64,000 nt of DNA from Psychroserpens algicola (GTDB lineage Bacteria; Bacteroidota; Bacteroidia; Flavobacteriales; Flavobacteriaceae). Below, piece by piece: positions 28,690 through 36,961 of this stretch. The notes beneath the pieces are model-generated. The model was given only the letters and a program-made list of their open reading frames with translations. It did not search any database and had not been told where the DNA came from. Numbering within the stretch: position 1 is the stretch's first letter; each line of letters starts with the position of its first letter. The position numbers and the translations under genes are program-made. Where the stretch lies: positions 1 to 64,000 of the forward strand of contig NZ_JACNMJ010000006.1 of assembly GCF_014526325.1 (NCBI RefSeq), given 5' to 3'.

Positions 28690-28772
28690 AATTATGCCTT
28701 TTCTGGGTTTATATCTTTGGCTAACAATCAACTTCATGATTAAGGATACCTTAGACTCAGAAAGGCATAATT
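28690..28772. repeat. Long inverted repeat flanking a consensus -7 element
   Basis: AATTATGCCTTTTCTG (28690-28705) and CAGAAAGGCATAATT (28758-28772) are reverse complements except for one extra T. The 52-bp interval holds TATCTTTG (28712-28719), an exact -7 match, so the promoter of the 28792 gene would lie between the arms. Confidence 0.6.
28712..28719 (+). promoter_or_regulatory. Candidate promoter -7 element for the 28792 gene
   Basis: TATCTTTG matches TAnnTTTG and lies inside the inverted repeat. Leader about 68 nt, containing the right arm. No TTG at ideal spacing. Confidence 0.45.
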
Positions 28773-28791
28773 ACTTTAAAATTATATCTAT

Positions 28792-29364
28792 ATGAAATTT
28801 TTAATTTACTTAAGTCTTATGTTTTTATGCAGCACTATACATGCTCAAGAACACTACAAATACAAAGCATCAGAAGCATTTCCTTTTGGACAGCCAAATC
28901 CGAATGCTCCAGAACAAATAAGCGATTATGCTAAAATGATAGGCACCTGTCAATGTAAATCTACAACCAGAAAGCAAGATGGTACATGGAATGACCCTGA
29001 AGACATGACTTGGACCTGGAAATACATCATGAATGGTACTGCCGTTCAAGATGAAACTCTCAAAGCAGATGGGTCGCACTCAGGCAGCATACGACAATTT
29101 GTTAAAGATAGTAGCCGTTGGTATGTGCATTGGTTTTCATCAAAAACACCTTCAACAACATTTCCTGTTTGGGAAGGCAATAAAAAAGACGACAAAATTG
29201 TGCTCTACAGAGAACAACAAGCTCCAAATGGTACTGATGGTTATTTTCGCCTAACGTTTTATGACATGAGCAAAACGGGTTATAAATGGATTGGTGAATG
29301 GGTTGACAAAACGGAGTCTGTTGTATTTCCAACTTGGAAAATCGACTGCATCAGAAAAAACTAA
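28792..29364 (+). CDS. Exported protein of unknown function (DUF1579-like layout)
   Basis: 190 residues with a signal peptide ending IHAQ. The mature protein is Trp-rich and beta-rich: WNDPEDMTWTWKYIMNG, GSIRQFVKD, WYVHWFSSK, YKWIGEWVDK, and ends FPTWKIDCIRK. The layout (dose-like TWKYIMNG, then a lipocalin-like barrel) recalls DUF1579-type proteins, but I cannot assign a family with confidence. It stands under the inverted-repeat promoter region and is followed after 5 bp by a tiny membrane-protein ORF. Confidence 0.7.
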   Translation: MKFLIYLSLMFLCSTIHAQEHYKYKASEAFPFGQPNPNAPEQISDYAKMIGTCQCKSTTRKQDGTWNDPEDMTWTWKYIMNGTAVQDETLKADGSHSGSIRQFVKDSSRWYVHWFSSKTPSTTFPVWEGNKKDDKIVLYREQQAPNGTDGYFRLTFYDMSKTGYKWIGEWVDKTESVVFPTWKIDCIRKN

Positions 29365-29369
29365 TACTT

Positions 29370-29480
29370 ATGAACCTAGGAAGTGTAATTACCATTGGCA
29401 TCGCCATATTAATTCCGTTAGCATTCGTTACTTATTTGATTATAAAATCAACAAGGGATAAAAATTAGTGGTACATTAGA
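29370..29480 (+). CDS. Putative 36-residue single-pass membrane protein
   Basis: ATG at 29370, stop TAG at 29478-29480. The peptide is one hydrophobic helix (GSVITIGIAILIPLAFVTYL, residues 4-23) followed by a basic tail (KSTRDKK). It sits in the gap between two same-strand genes, 5 bp after the 28792 gene stop and 16 bp before the VOC start. That topology (helix plus positive cytoplasmic tail) is typical of real small membrane proteins, but a chance ORF is possible. Confidence 0.45.
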
Positions 29481-29496
29481 TGTATTAATTTTTTAA

Positions 29497-29922
29497 ATGA
29501 TGCAAAACATATCACCTTTCCACATTGCTATTCCTGTACATAACCTCAATGAATGCCGTATATTTTACAAGGACGTTCTCAATTGTGAAGAAGGTCGTAG
29601 TAGTGAGCATTGGGTTGATTTTAATTTCTTCGGACACCAACTCGTCATACATTATAAAGCTAAATCTGATATGGAAACACATACCAATGCTGTAGACGGA
29701 AAATCGGTTCCTGTTCCTCATTATGGCGTCGTTTTACCTTGGGATACGTTTCAAGAATTCTCTAAAATGCTAACTCAAAAAGGGGTAAAATTTATCATTG
29801 AACCTTACATACGTTTTGAAGGTCTAATTGGCGAGCAGGCCACAATGTTCTTTTTAGATCCCGCTGGAAATGCTCTAGAATTCAAAGCATTTAAAGATAT
29901 AACTCAATTATTTGCGAAGTGA
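29497..29922 (+). CDS. VOC superfamily (glyoxalase/dioxygenase fold) protein
   Basis: 141 residues: FHIAIPVHNLNECRIFYKDV, HWVDFNFFGHQLVIHYK, HYGVVLPWDTFQEF, and IGEQATMFFLDPAGNALEFK with the C-terminal metal-ligand Glu. His in the first strand, a second His in HYGVV, and this Glu match VOC metal sites. The substrate is unknown. It begins ATG ATG, so either start is possible. Its 3' end overlaps the converging 29908 gene by 15 bp. Confidence 0.9.
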   Translation: MMQNISPFHIAIPVHNLNECRIFYKDVLNCEEGRSSEHWVDFNFFGHQLVIHYKAKSDMETHTNAVDGKSVPVPHYGVVLPWDTFQEFSKMLTQKGVKFIIEPYIRFEGLIGEQATMFFLDPAGNALEFKAFKDITQLFAK

Positions 29923-30621
29923 TTGTTTGTGGACATAAAAAGGCAAATAAATAATCATAAACAGTGGAATAATTAGCAATTGACAAACGATAATATAATT
30001 AGGCCAATCTCCAAAATAATCCAAAACTGAAGCCGATTTTGGTTTTTCATTTAGGTAAAAATAATTGGCATCTAAAATAAAGTTTAAAGCTATCATCAAT
30101 AGCACATATAGTTGTAATGCAAAGAAGGACTTAAATATACTTTTGAATTTTGGTTTGAGCTTAAAAACAAAAATGCTGTAAAAGATAACGAGAAGCAATC
30201 CTAAATGTACAATCCAATATCTAAAATAATCAAAGCTAGGTGCTCCTTCTGCAATATCAGGTGTAATTACACCTTGTAAGGTTCCTGCGATGATCCAAAA
30301 TATTAAAATTTCAAACATCCAGTATTTTTTATAATAGGTATATATCGGGATTAAAATTCCGAGTAGGCTACATAAATATAAAGGTAAATCAACTCTAAAA
30401 TTATAATCACTATAGATACTATTGTATATGTGAAATACGATAACTGTAACTGAAATAAAAACAGCTATAAAATGGATAAGCCTATACTGAGCCTTAGAAG
30501 ATAAGGTTCTGGCGTATCTGATTAAAAAAACAGAAACGATGAGAGCAAAAACTATTGGAAGCAAATGCTCCCAACTACCTATAAGAACACGACCAGAAAC
30601 AGCAGCATAAAAATTAATCAT
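29908..30621 (-). CDS. YwaF/TIGR02206 family membrane protein
   Basis: 237 residues, about seven hydrophobic segments and no signal peptide. Motifs seen: DLPLYLCSLLGILIPIYTY (about 78-96), WIIAGTLQGVITPDI, and a C-terminal WPNYIIVCQLLIIPLFMIIY. This pattern is that of the TIGR02206/YwaF integral membrane family, of unknown function. It lies 25 bp downstream of folD on the same strand and is probably read through from it. Confidence 0.82.
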   Translation of the reverse strand: MINFYAAVSGRVLIGSWEHLLPIVFALIVSVFLIRYARTLSSKAQYRLIHFIAVFISVTVIVFHIYNSIYSDYNFRVDLPLYLCSLLGILIPIYTYYKKYWMFEILIFWIIAGTLQGVITPDIAEGAPSFDYFRYWIVHLGLLLVIFYSIFVFKLKPKFKSIFKSFFALQLYVLLMIALNFILDANYFYLNEKPKSASVLDYFGDWPNYIIVCQLLIIPLFMIIYLPFYVHKQSLRK

Positions 30622-30646
30622 ACTGCAATATAGTTAAATGTACTCA

Positions 30647-31522
30647 CTACATACGCTGCTCTCTTGCCAACAATGTGTTTTTAAGAAGCATCGCAATAGT
30701 CATAGGTCCTACTCCACCAGGAACAGGTGTGATATAACTCGCTTTTTTACTTACATTTTCAAAATCCACATCACCAGTAATGATATAACCTTTGGTTGAA
30801 TTTTCATCAGGAACTCTTGTAATCCCAACATCTATAATAACCACATCGTCTTTTACCATTTCGGCTTTTAAGAAGTTAGGCACACCTAAGGCAGAAATAA
30901 TAATATCTGCTTGAGATGTAATTTGATTGATATTTTTGGTGTGGCTATGTGTCAGAGTTACTGTAGAATTCCCTGGAAACCCTTTTCGTCCCATTAAAAT
31001 ACTCATTGGGCGTCCAACAATATGACTTCTACCGATAACTACTGTGTGTTTTCCTTTAGTTTCCACACCATAGCGATCTAATAACTCTAAAATTCCAAAA
31101 GGTGTTGCGGGAATAAATGTACTCATATCGAGTGCCATCTTTCCGAAATTTTCTGGATGAAAACCGTCAACATCTTTACTTGGATCGACTGCCATTAATA
31201 CCTTTTGAGTATTAATTTGTGGTGGTAGCGGTAACTGAATAATAAAACCGTCAATATTATCATCCTGATTTAACTCTTCAATTTTATCTAACAATTCTAT
31301 CTCACTAGTCGTATTTGACATTCTCACCATCGTTGACTCAAATCCAACGCGTTCACAGGCACGAACTTTACTTCCTACATAGGTTAAACTTGCACCATCA
31401 TTTCCAACAATAACGGCAGCTAAATGAGGAACTTTCTCATTTTTAGCTTTCATTTTATCAACCTGTTGTTTGATTTCGTCTTTAATGTCGTTACTTACTT
31501 TTTTTCCGTCTAGAATTGTCAT
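30647..31522 (-). CDS. folD: Bifunctional methylene-THF dehydrogenase / methenyl-THF cyclohydrolase
   Basis: Interconverts 5,10-methylene-, methenyl- and 10-formyl-tetrahydrofolate, supplying one-carbon units. 291 residues, normal length. LTYVGSKVRACERVGFES carries the catalytic Lys; DGFIIQLPLPPQ, VVIGRSHIVGRPMSILM (NADP binding) and TPVPGGVGPMTIAMLL are all intact. It is separated from ffh upstream by a terminator, so it should have its own promoter in a short 57-bp gap, or depend on read-through. Confidence 0.97.
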   Translation of the reverse strand: MTILDGKKVSNDIKDEIKQQVDKMKAKNEKVPHLAAVIVGNDGASLTYVGSKVRACERVGFESTMVRMSNTTSEIELLDKIEELNQDDNIDGFIIQLPLPPQINTQKVLMAVDPSKDVDGFHPENFGKMALDMSTFIPATPFGILELLDRYGVETKGKHTVVIGRSHIVGRPMSILMGRKGFPGNSTVTLTHSHTKNINQITSQADIIISALGVPNFLKAEMVKDDVVIIDVGITRVPDENSTKGYIITGDVDFENVSKKASYITPVPGGVGPMTIAMLLKNTLLAREQRM

Positions 31523-31563
31523 TGTTGATTTTGTGTTGTGTTGTTTTTATTTTGACTAGTCAC

Positions 31564-31590
31564 AAAAAAAGCATGAGAATTATCTCATGC
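31564..31590 (-). terminator. Terminator overlapping the end of ffh
   Basis: GCATGAGA (31571-31578) and TCTCATGC (31583-31590) form a perfect 8-bp stem with a 4-nt loop, followed on the minus strand by seven T (31570-31564). One arm lies within the last codons of ffh and the loop includes part of its stop. Confidence 0.85.
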
Positions 31591-32908
31591 CTTTCATAGC
31601 TTGCATCATTGCTTTTCCTTTTCCTCCTTGCATCATCTTCATCATTTTACTCATTTGGTTAAATTGTTTGAGAAGCTGATTTACTTCTTGTACTGAAGTT
31701 CCTGAGCCTTTGCCTATTCGTTTTTTTCTGCTTGCATTAATAACAGAAGGGTTAGAGCGCTCTTCTGGTGTCATCGAATGGATAATCGCTTCAATGCCCT
31801 TGAAAGCATCATCATCAATATCGACATCTTTCATCATTTTTCCTGCTCCGGGAATCATTCCGATAAGGTCTTTCATATTACCCATTTTCTTGATTTGCTG
31901 AATCTGTTTTAAGAAATCATCAAATCCAAATTGGTTCTTGGCAATTTTCTTCTGAATCTTACGTGCTTCTTCCTCATCATATTGCTCCTGAGCTCTTTCA
32001 ACTAAAGAGACAACATCTCCCATTCCTAAGATACGATCTGCCATACGTGATGGATAAAAGACATCAATTGCCTCCATCTTTTCACCTGTACCTATAAATT
32101 TGATTGGCTTATTTACAACAGATTTAATAGAAATCGCAGCTCCACCTCGTGTATCACCATCTAATTTGGTAAGAATTACACCATCAAAGTTTAAGATATC
32201 ATTAAAGGCTTTTGCTGTATTTACAGCATCCTGACCTGTCATCGAATCAACAACAAAAAGTGTTTCTTGCGGTTGAATCGCTTTATGAATATTAGATATT
32301 TCGGTCATCATCGCTTCATCAACTGCTAATCGACCTGCGGTATCAATTATAACTACATTATGACCATTAGCTTTTGCATGTGCTATACCAGCTTGAGCAA
32401 TCGCTACAGGATCACTATTGCCTTTATCACTAAATACCTCAACATTGATTTGACCACCTACAACATGTAATTGATCAATTGCCGCTGGACGATAAACGTC
32501 ACAAGCAACCAATAGAGGTTTTTTAGTTTTTTTGTTTTTTAAGTAATTAGCCAGTTTACCTGAAAAGGTTGTTTTACCAGAACCTTGTAAACCTGACATC
32601 AAAATCACACTAGGATTACCAGAAAGATTAATGCCTTCTGCATCGCCTCCCATAAGCTCAGTCAACTCATCTTTAACAAGCTTAACCATTAATTGACCTG
32701 GCTGTAAGCTTGTTAATACATTTTGACCTAAAGCTTTCTCCTTAACTTTGTTGGTAAATTCTTTAGCAATTTTAAAGTTAACATCGGCATCTAAAAGCGC
32801 TCTACGTACTTCTTTTAATGTTTCAGCGACATTAACTTCGGTAATACTACCATGTCCTTTTAAGACGTGTAATGCTTTATCTAACTTTTCACTTAAATTA
32901 TTAAACAT
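31580..32908 (-). CDS. ffh: Signal recognition particle protein
   Basis: SRP GTPase that binds 4.5S RNA and nascent signal sequences. 442 residues, normal length. N domain, then the G domain: GLQGSGKTTFSGKLA (G1), DVYRPAAIDQL (G2), DTAGRLAVDEAM (G3), TKLDGDTRGGAA (G4), FIGTGEKME (G5). The M domain has GDVVSLVERAQEQYDEEEA, RRKRIGKGSG-type motif (SRKKRIGKGSGT) and a Met-rich tail (MSKMMKMMQGG). An exact -7 element lies 24-31 bp upstream, and its stop codon lies in the stem-loop of a terminator. Confidence 0.97.
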   Translation of the reverse strand: MFNNLSEKLDKALHVLKGHGSITEVNVAETLKEVRRALLDADVNFKIAKEFTNKVKEKALGQNVLTSLQPGQLMVKLVKDELTELMGGDAEGINLSGNPSVILMSGLQGSGKTTFSGKLANYLKNKKTKKPLLVACDVYRPAAIDQLHVVGGQINVEVFSDKGNSDPVAIAQAGIAHAKANGHNVVIIDTAGRLAVDEAMMTEISNIHKAIQPQETLFVVDSMTGQDAVNTAKAFNDILNFDGVILTKLDGDTRGGAAISIKSVVNKPIKFIGTGEKMEAIDVFYPSRMADRILGMGDVVSLVERAQEQYDEEEARKIQKKIAKNQFGFDDFLKQIQQIKKMGNMKDLIGMIPGAGKMMKDVDIDDDAFKGIEAIIHSMTPEERSNPSVINASRKKRIGKGSGTSVQEVNQLLKQFNQMSKMMKMMQGGKGKAMMQAMKGMR

Positions 32909-32931
32909 GTTTTTCTAGAATTTTAAAGATG

Positions 32932-32939
32932 CAAATTTA
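32932..32939 (-). promoter_or_regulatory. Candidate promoter -7 element for ffh
   Basis: TAAATTTG on the minus strand matches TAnnTTTG and gives a leader of about 18-20 nt. No -33 TTG at the ideal distance. Confidence 0.45.
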
Positions 32940-33020
32940 GCGATTTGTGATGTATTTATGAAGTTCAAAAGGAGAAATTAAACGATAAGAATGCTGAATT
33001 ACCAAAAAATCGTGATTCAT

Positions 33021-33054
33021 AAAAAAAGGATCGCTATGACCAGCAATCCTTTTA
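33021..33054 (-). terminator. Orphan terminator between ffh and the sigma-factor gene
   Basis: AAAAGGAT-c-GCT (33024-33035) pairs with AGC-a-ATCCTTTT (33042-33053) around a 6-nt loop. The minus-strand T-run is longer (seven T), so it best terminates leftward transcription. Both flanking genes diverge from here, so no known transcript ends at it. Confidence 0.65.
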
Positions 33055-33180
33055 ACCAACTAAAAACTAAAACTAACGGTTAAGCAGACTTAACAATTAC
33101 TTGTATTTTTTAATAGAACATGTAAAAAGCTAAAATTCCTACCATATAATTTTCATAACTTAGCCACAACCAAAAAACAA

Positions 33181-33696
33181 ATGTCAAAACCGCTTAAAGA
33201 CCATATTTGTGAAGAGCAGTTATTCTCTTCTATATTTAAAAAATACTCTAAAGATTTACATGACTTTCTCTATTATAAATTCGGAAGTCAGTTAAATCCG
33301 CAAGATAAAATGCAGGAGGCTTTTGTTAAACTATGGGAAAACTGCTCGAAAATACCACAAGATAAAGCCAAGAGTTTTTTATTCACCACAGCCAATAATC
33401 TGATGTTGAATGAATTTGCACATCAAAAAGTGGTTTTACGTCACCGACAAACAAAACCAAAGCACAGTACCAATATCAATCCAGAGTTTTTACTTCAAGA
33501 AAAAGAATACAAGGCAAAATTAGAAAAGGCTATCTCTAATTTAACCGAAGCACAACGTGTTGCTTTTTTAATGAACAGAGTTGAAGGCAAACGCTTTAAA
33601 GAGATTGCTGAGTTGTTGGATATATCGACAAAAGCAGTAGAAAAACGCATTTATGGTGCTTTAAAAAAATTAAGAAAAGACATCGATGAATTATAA
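33181..33696 (+). CDS. ECF-type RNA polymerase sigma factor (FecI-like)
   Basis: 171 residues. Region 2 at about 15-80 (FKKYSKDLHDFLYYKFG; DKMQEAFVKLWENCS; KSFLFTTANNLMLNEF) and region 4 at about 115-168 (AISNLTEAQRVAFLMNRVEG; FKEIAELLDISTKAVEKRIY). It is the first gene of a sigma/FecR/TonB-receptor cassette on the same strand, separated from FecR by 48 bp. Such sigma factors transcribe the receptor gene when the matching ligand is bound. A near-consensus TAACTTAG lies at 33156-33163. Confidence 0.93.
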   Translation: MSKPLKDHICEEQLFSSIFKKYSKDLHDFLYYKFGSQLNPQDKMQEAFVKLWENCSKIPQDKAKSFLFTTANNLMLNEFAHQKVVLRHRQTKPKHSTNINPEFLLQEKEYKAKLEKAISNLTEAQRVAFLMNRVEGKRFKEIAELLDISTKAVEKRIYGALKKLRKDIDEL

Positions 33697-33744
33697 GGGT
33701 AGGAATTTTTGCTCAGCAACTGTTATATGTGTGAATCGAATATT

Positions 33745-34641
33745 ATGAACCGAGAAGACCTCATACAAAAATGGTTAGATCACAATCTAAACCCTCAGGA
33801 ACTTGAAGCATTCAAGCAACTTGATGATTATGATGATTTAACGCGTTTAGACAAGCATTTAAAAGGCTTTAAAGCAGATACTATGTCTACAGATAATGCT
33901 TTGGATGACGTTTGGAACACGATTAATTCAACACAACAAAAAAAGCGCAAACTGTTACCTGTTCTGTCAAAAGTCGCAGCAATTTTGGTGATATGCTTTG
34001 GTATATATTTCTATATAACAACTTTAGATACCGAAATGAACACTCTGGTTTCTCAACAAAAATCTGTTACTTTACCTGATGCCTCTGAAGTTAAACTCAA
34101 TGCCATGTCTACCATAACTTTTAATGAGTCGCGTTGGGATAACAACCGAACGGTTAACCTTGATGGTGAAGCCTTTTTCAAAGTGGCCAAAGGTCAAAAG
34201 TTTGATGTAAAAACCAATATAGGAACAGTTACTGTTCTTGGCACACAGTTTAATGTCAAGCATCGTGAAAACTTTTTTGAAGTTACCTGTTATGAAGGTC
34301 AAGTTAAAGTTGATACAAATCTTAAACAACATACTCTCCTTCCTGGAGACTCTTTTTTAATTATTGATGGGAATTATATTGCTACCGAAAAAGAAAATCT
34401 ATCTAGTCCGTCATGGTTAAACCACAATAGCTCCTTTAAAAGTATCCCTTTTAAAGAAGTTATTTCAGAATTTGAACGCCAGTACGATGTCACTGTTAGC
34501 TATGACCAACGAGATGCTAACCAAAAATTTACTGGAAGTTTTACGCACAATGATATTGAAATTGCCTTAAAATCCATTACTTTACCATTACAATTAAAGT
34601 ATAGTAAAACGGATCATATCATTAGTCTTAAGCGTGAGTAA
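33745..34641 (+). CDS. FecR family anti-sigma factor with C-terminal DUF4974
   Basis: 298 residues from ATG 33745. A TTG-started frame runs 36 bp further upstream, but MNREDLIQKWL is the better N-terminus (33709-33744 not needed). Cytosolic sigma-binding N-terminus (1-70), one membrane segment (74-93: LSKVAAILVICFGIYFYI), the periplasmic FecR beta domain (about 105-200: VTLPDASEVKLNAMSTI, GEAFFKVAKGQKFDVKT, VTVLGTQFNVK), and a DUF4974 domain (about 228-298: FKEVISEFERQYDVTVSYD). It transmits the signal from the TonB receptor's N-terminal domain to the sigma factor. Its end overlaps the receptor gene by 8 bp. Confidence 0.92.
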   Translation: MNREDLIQKWLDHNLNPQELEAFKQLDDYDDLTRLDKHLKGFKADTMSTDNALDDVWNTINSTQQKKRKLLPVLSKVAAILVICFGIYFYITTLDTEMNTLVSQQKSVTLPDASEVKLNAMSTITFNESRWDNNRTVNLDGEAFFKVAKGQKFDVKTNIGTVTVLGTQFNVKHRENFFEVTCYEGQVKVDTNLKQHTLLPGDSFLIIDGNYIATEKENLSSPSWLNHNSSFKSIPFKEVISEFERQYDVTVSYDQRDANQKFTGSFTHNDIEIALKSITLPLQLKYSKTDHIISLKRE

Positions 34642-36949
34642 AAAAGGTGCACACTATCTTTTTATAATCTTATTTTTTTTGAATATCTGGAGCATTTCTG
34701 CACAGACCGATTTAAAAAATAAACTCCCGCTTGCAAAAATTCTCACACATTTAGAAGCTAAGTTCAGTATCAATTTTACATACCTGGACTTAACCATTGA
34801 TGGTAAAACAGCTTTTTTTCCCAGTGACAATCTTACATTAGATGAGGCTTTAGCATTTTTAAAATCTGAAACCAATCTCGACTTTATCCTATTGGATAGT
34901 TCTAGAGTTGTCATTTCAAAACGGACCAACCCATTTAGTAATTTTATCACTCAAAAGCTTGAAGAAGTTGTCATTACTAATTTTCTTACCAAAGGAATTT
35001 CAAAAAAGAGTGATGGTAAAGTCAATATCAAAACTGAAGATTTTGGGATACTTCCCGGACTTATAGAACCAGATATACTGCAAAGTATTCAAGCACTTCC
35101 AGGTATCATCAGTGTAGATGAACGCGTCTCTAATATTAATGTCAGAGGCGGAACTCATGACCAAAACCTTATTTTATGGGATGGCATTAAAATGTATCAA
35201 TCTGGGCACTTTTTTGGTTTAGTATCAGCCTTCAATCCGAATTTAACCAAAGAAGTTAACGTTTCAAAAAACGGGACTAGTGTTAAGTTTGGCGATGGTG
35301 TATCTAGTGTTATTGATATGCAACAGTCTAACAGCTTGGATCAAGATTTTAAAGCTGGTGCTGGCTTTAATCTCATTCATGCCGATGGTTTTGCTAAAGT
35401 CCCTCTAGATGAAAATGCCGAAATACAAGTTGCAGCAAGACGCTCTGTAACCGATTTTATTTTTACACCAACATACGATCAATATTTACAACGCGTATTT
35501 CAGGATAGTGATTTTTCTAATCCGCAACAAGGAAACTCAGAAATCACTTCAAATAACGAACGTTTCTATTTCTATGATATTTCAACTAAATTTTTATACG
35601 ATATTACCGACCAGGATCAGTTTCGATTTAATTTTCTGACGATTAATAATAGTTTAACCTATGATCAGCAATCTAGCGATGCCACAAGTGTTCCATTAAA
35701 AAATAGTTTGGAACAAAACAACTTTGCTGCAGGTTTTGAATATTTAAAATACTGGAGTAGCAAACTTACTACTACAGCTCAAGTTTATTACACCAATTAT
35801 GATTTAAAAGCGACAAATTTTGACATTGTCAATACTCAAGAACTCATCCAAGATAACCAGGTTAATGATGTAAGTGTAAAAATTAACGCTACCAATCACA
35901 TTGATGAGCATTTAAAATTGCATGGTGGTTATCAGTTTAGTGAAGTTATCATTAGTAATTCGGAAGAATTAGACAATCCCAGTTTTGTGAGTTTTATAAA
36001 AGAAGTCGTGAGAACACATTCGATTTATGGTGAAGCCGAATTTACCTCAGCAAATAAAAACACCTATGCCCGAATTGGAATTAGAACCAACTACATTGAA
36101 AAGTTTTCTGATTTTTTTACTGAACCGAGACTTTCGGTAAGCCACAAACTCAACAACGATTTTAGAATCGAATTTTTAGCCGAATTAAAGAGTCAGACGA
36201 CATCTCAAATTATTGACTTACAAAATGACTTTTTGGGCATTGAAAAGCGACGTTGGATTTTATCAAATAACGAAGATATTCCTATAATAAAAAGCACACA
36301 AGGTGCTGTTGGAATTCACTACAATAAAAACAAACTGCTGATTAGTGCAGAAGCTTTTATAAAAAATGTAGAAGGCATTACTGCTCGGAGTCAAGGGTTT
36401 CAAAACCAATTTCAATTCACAAACGATATCGGCAAATATCAAGTTAGAGGTATTGACTTTTTAATTAATAAACAATATGATTCCTTTAGTACCTGGCTAA
36501 GTTATTCCTTTAGCAAAAATGATTATACGTTTGACAATTTATACAATGGTAGCACATTTCCAAATAATATAGATGTACGACATACAGCTACGTTTGCTGG
36601 CACTTACACAATTAATGATTTAAAGCTGGCACTTGGTGTGAACTGGCACTCTGGAAAACCGCTAACTTTACCACTTCAGAATCAAAACACCTCCAATGCT
36701 CAAATTGAATATGATATTCCAAATAACGAACGGTTAGATGATTATTTTAGAACAGATATTTCAGCAACCTATCAATTAAAATTAACCAACAAAATGGACG
36801 CATCTATTGGAGCGTCTATCTGGAACCTTTTAGACAAAAAAAATGTGATTAATACTTATTATGTCGAAAACAGCGAGGGTGATCTTATCACTATAGAGAA
36901 CGTTTCGCTAGGTATTACACCAAATATAAGTTTCAGAGTACGATTTTAA
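34634..36949 (+). CDS. TonB-dependent outer-membrane receptor with signalling (STN) domain
   Basis: 771 residues from a GTG start that overlaps fecR by 8 bp; the following residues form a complete signal peptide. An STN domain (about 33-92: LAKILTHLEAKFSINFTYLD, LTLDEALAFLKSET) is the contact for FecR. The plug (about 118-230) has DILQSIQALPGIISVDERVS and NVRGGTHDQNLILWDGI. The remaining 540 residues are the barrel, ending in a terminal Phe strand (ISFRVRF). There is no N-terminal carboxypeptidase-like domain and no SusD partner, so it is more like a FecA-type metal/siderophore or other small-ligand receptor than a SusC glycan importer. Confidence 0.92.
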   Translation: MSKKGAHYLFIILFFLNIWSISAQTDLKNKLPLAKILTHLEAKFSINFTYLDLTIDGKTAFFPSDNLTLDEALAFLKSETNLDFILLDSSRVVISKRTNPFSNFITQKLEEVVITNFLTKGISKKSDGKVNIKTEDFGILPGLIEPDILQSIQALPGIISVDERVSNINVRGGTHDQNLILWDGIKMYQSGHFFGLVSAFNPNLTKEVNVSKNGTSVKFGDGVSSVIDMQQSNSLDQDFKAGAGFNLIHADGFAKVPLDENAEIQVAARRSVTDFIFTPTYDQYLQRVFQDSDFSNPQQGNSEITSNNERFYFYDISTKFLYDITDQDQFRFNFLTINNSLTYDQQSSDATSVPLKNSLEQNNFAAGFEYLKYWSSKLTTTAQVYYTNYDLKATNFDIVNTQELIQDNQVNDVSVKINATNHIDEHLKLHGGYQFSEVIISNSEELDNPSFVSFIKEVVRTHSIYGEAEFTSANKNTYARIGIRTNYIEKFSDFFTEPRLSVSHKLNNDFRIEFLAELKSQTTSQIIDLQNDFLGIEKRRWILSNNEDIPIIKSTQGAVGIHYNKNKLLISAEAFIKNVEGITARSQGFQNQFQFTNDIGKYQVRGIDFLINKQYDSFSTWLSYSFSKNDYTFDNLYNGSTFPNNIDVRHTATFAGTYTINDLKLALGVNWHSGKPLTLPLQNQNTSNAQIEYDIPNNERLDDYFRTDISATYQLKLTNKMDASIGASIWNLLDKKNVINTYYVENSEGDLITIENVSLGITPNISFRVRF

Positions 36950-36961
36950 CACTATATAATT

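Noticed and set aside
33709-33744. A TTG-initiated N-terminal extension of FecR
   Set aside because: The ATG at 33745 starts the typical FecR N-terminus; the extra residues have no counterpart that I recognise.
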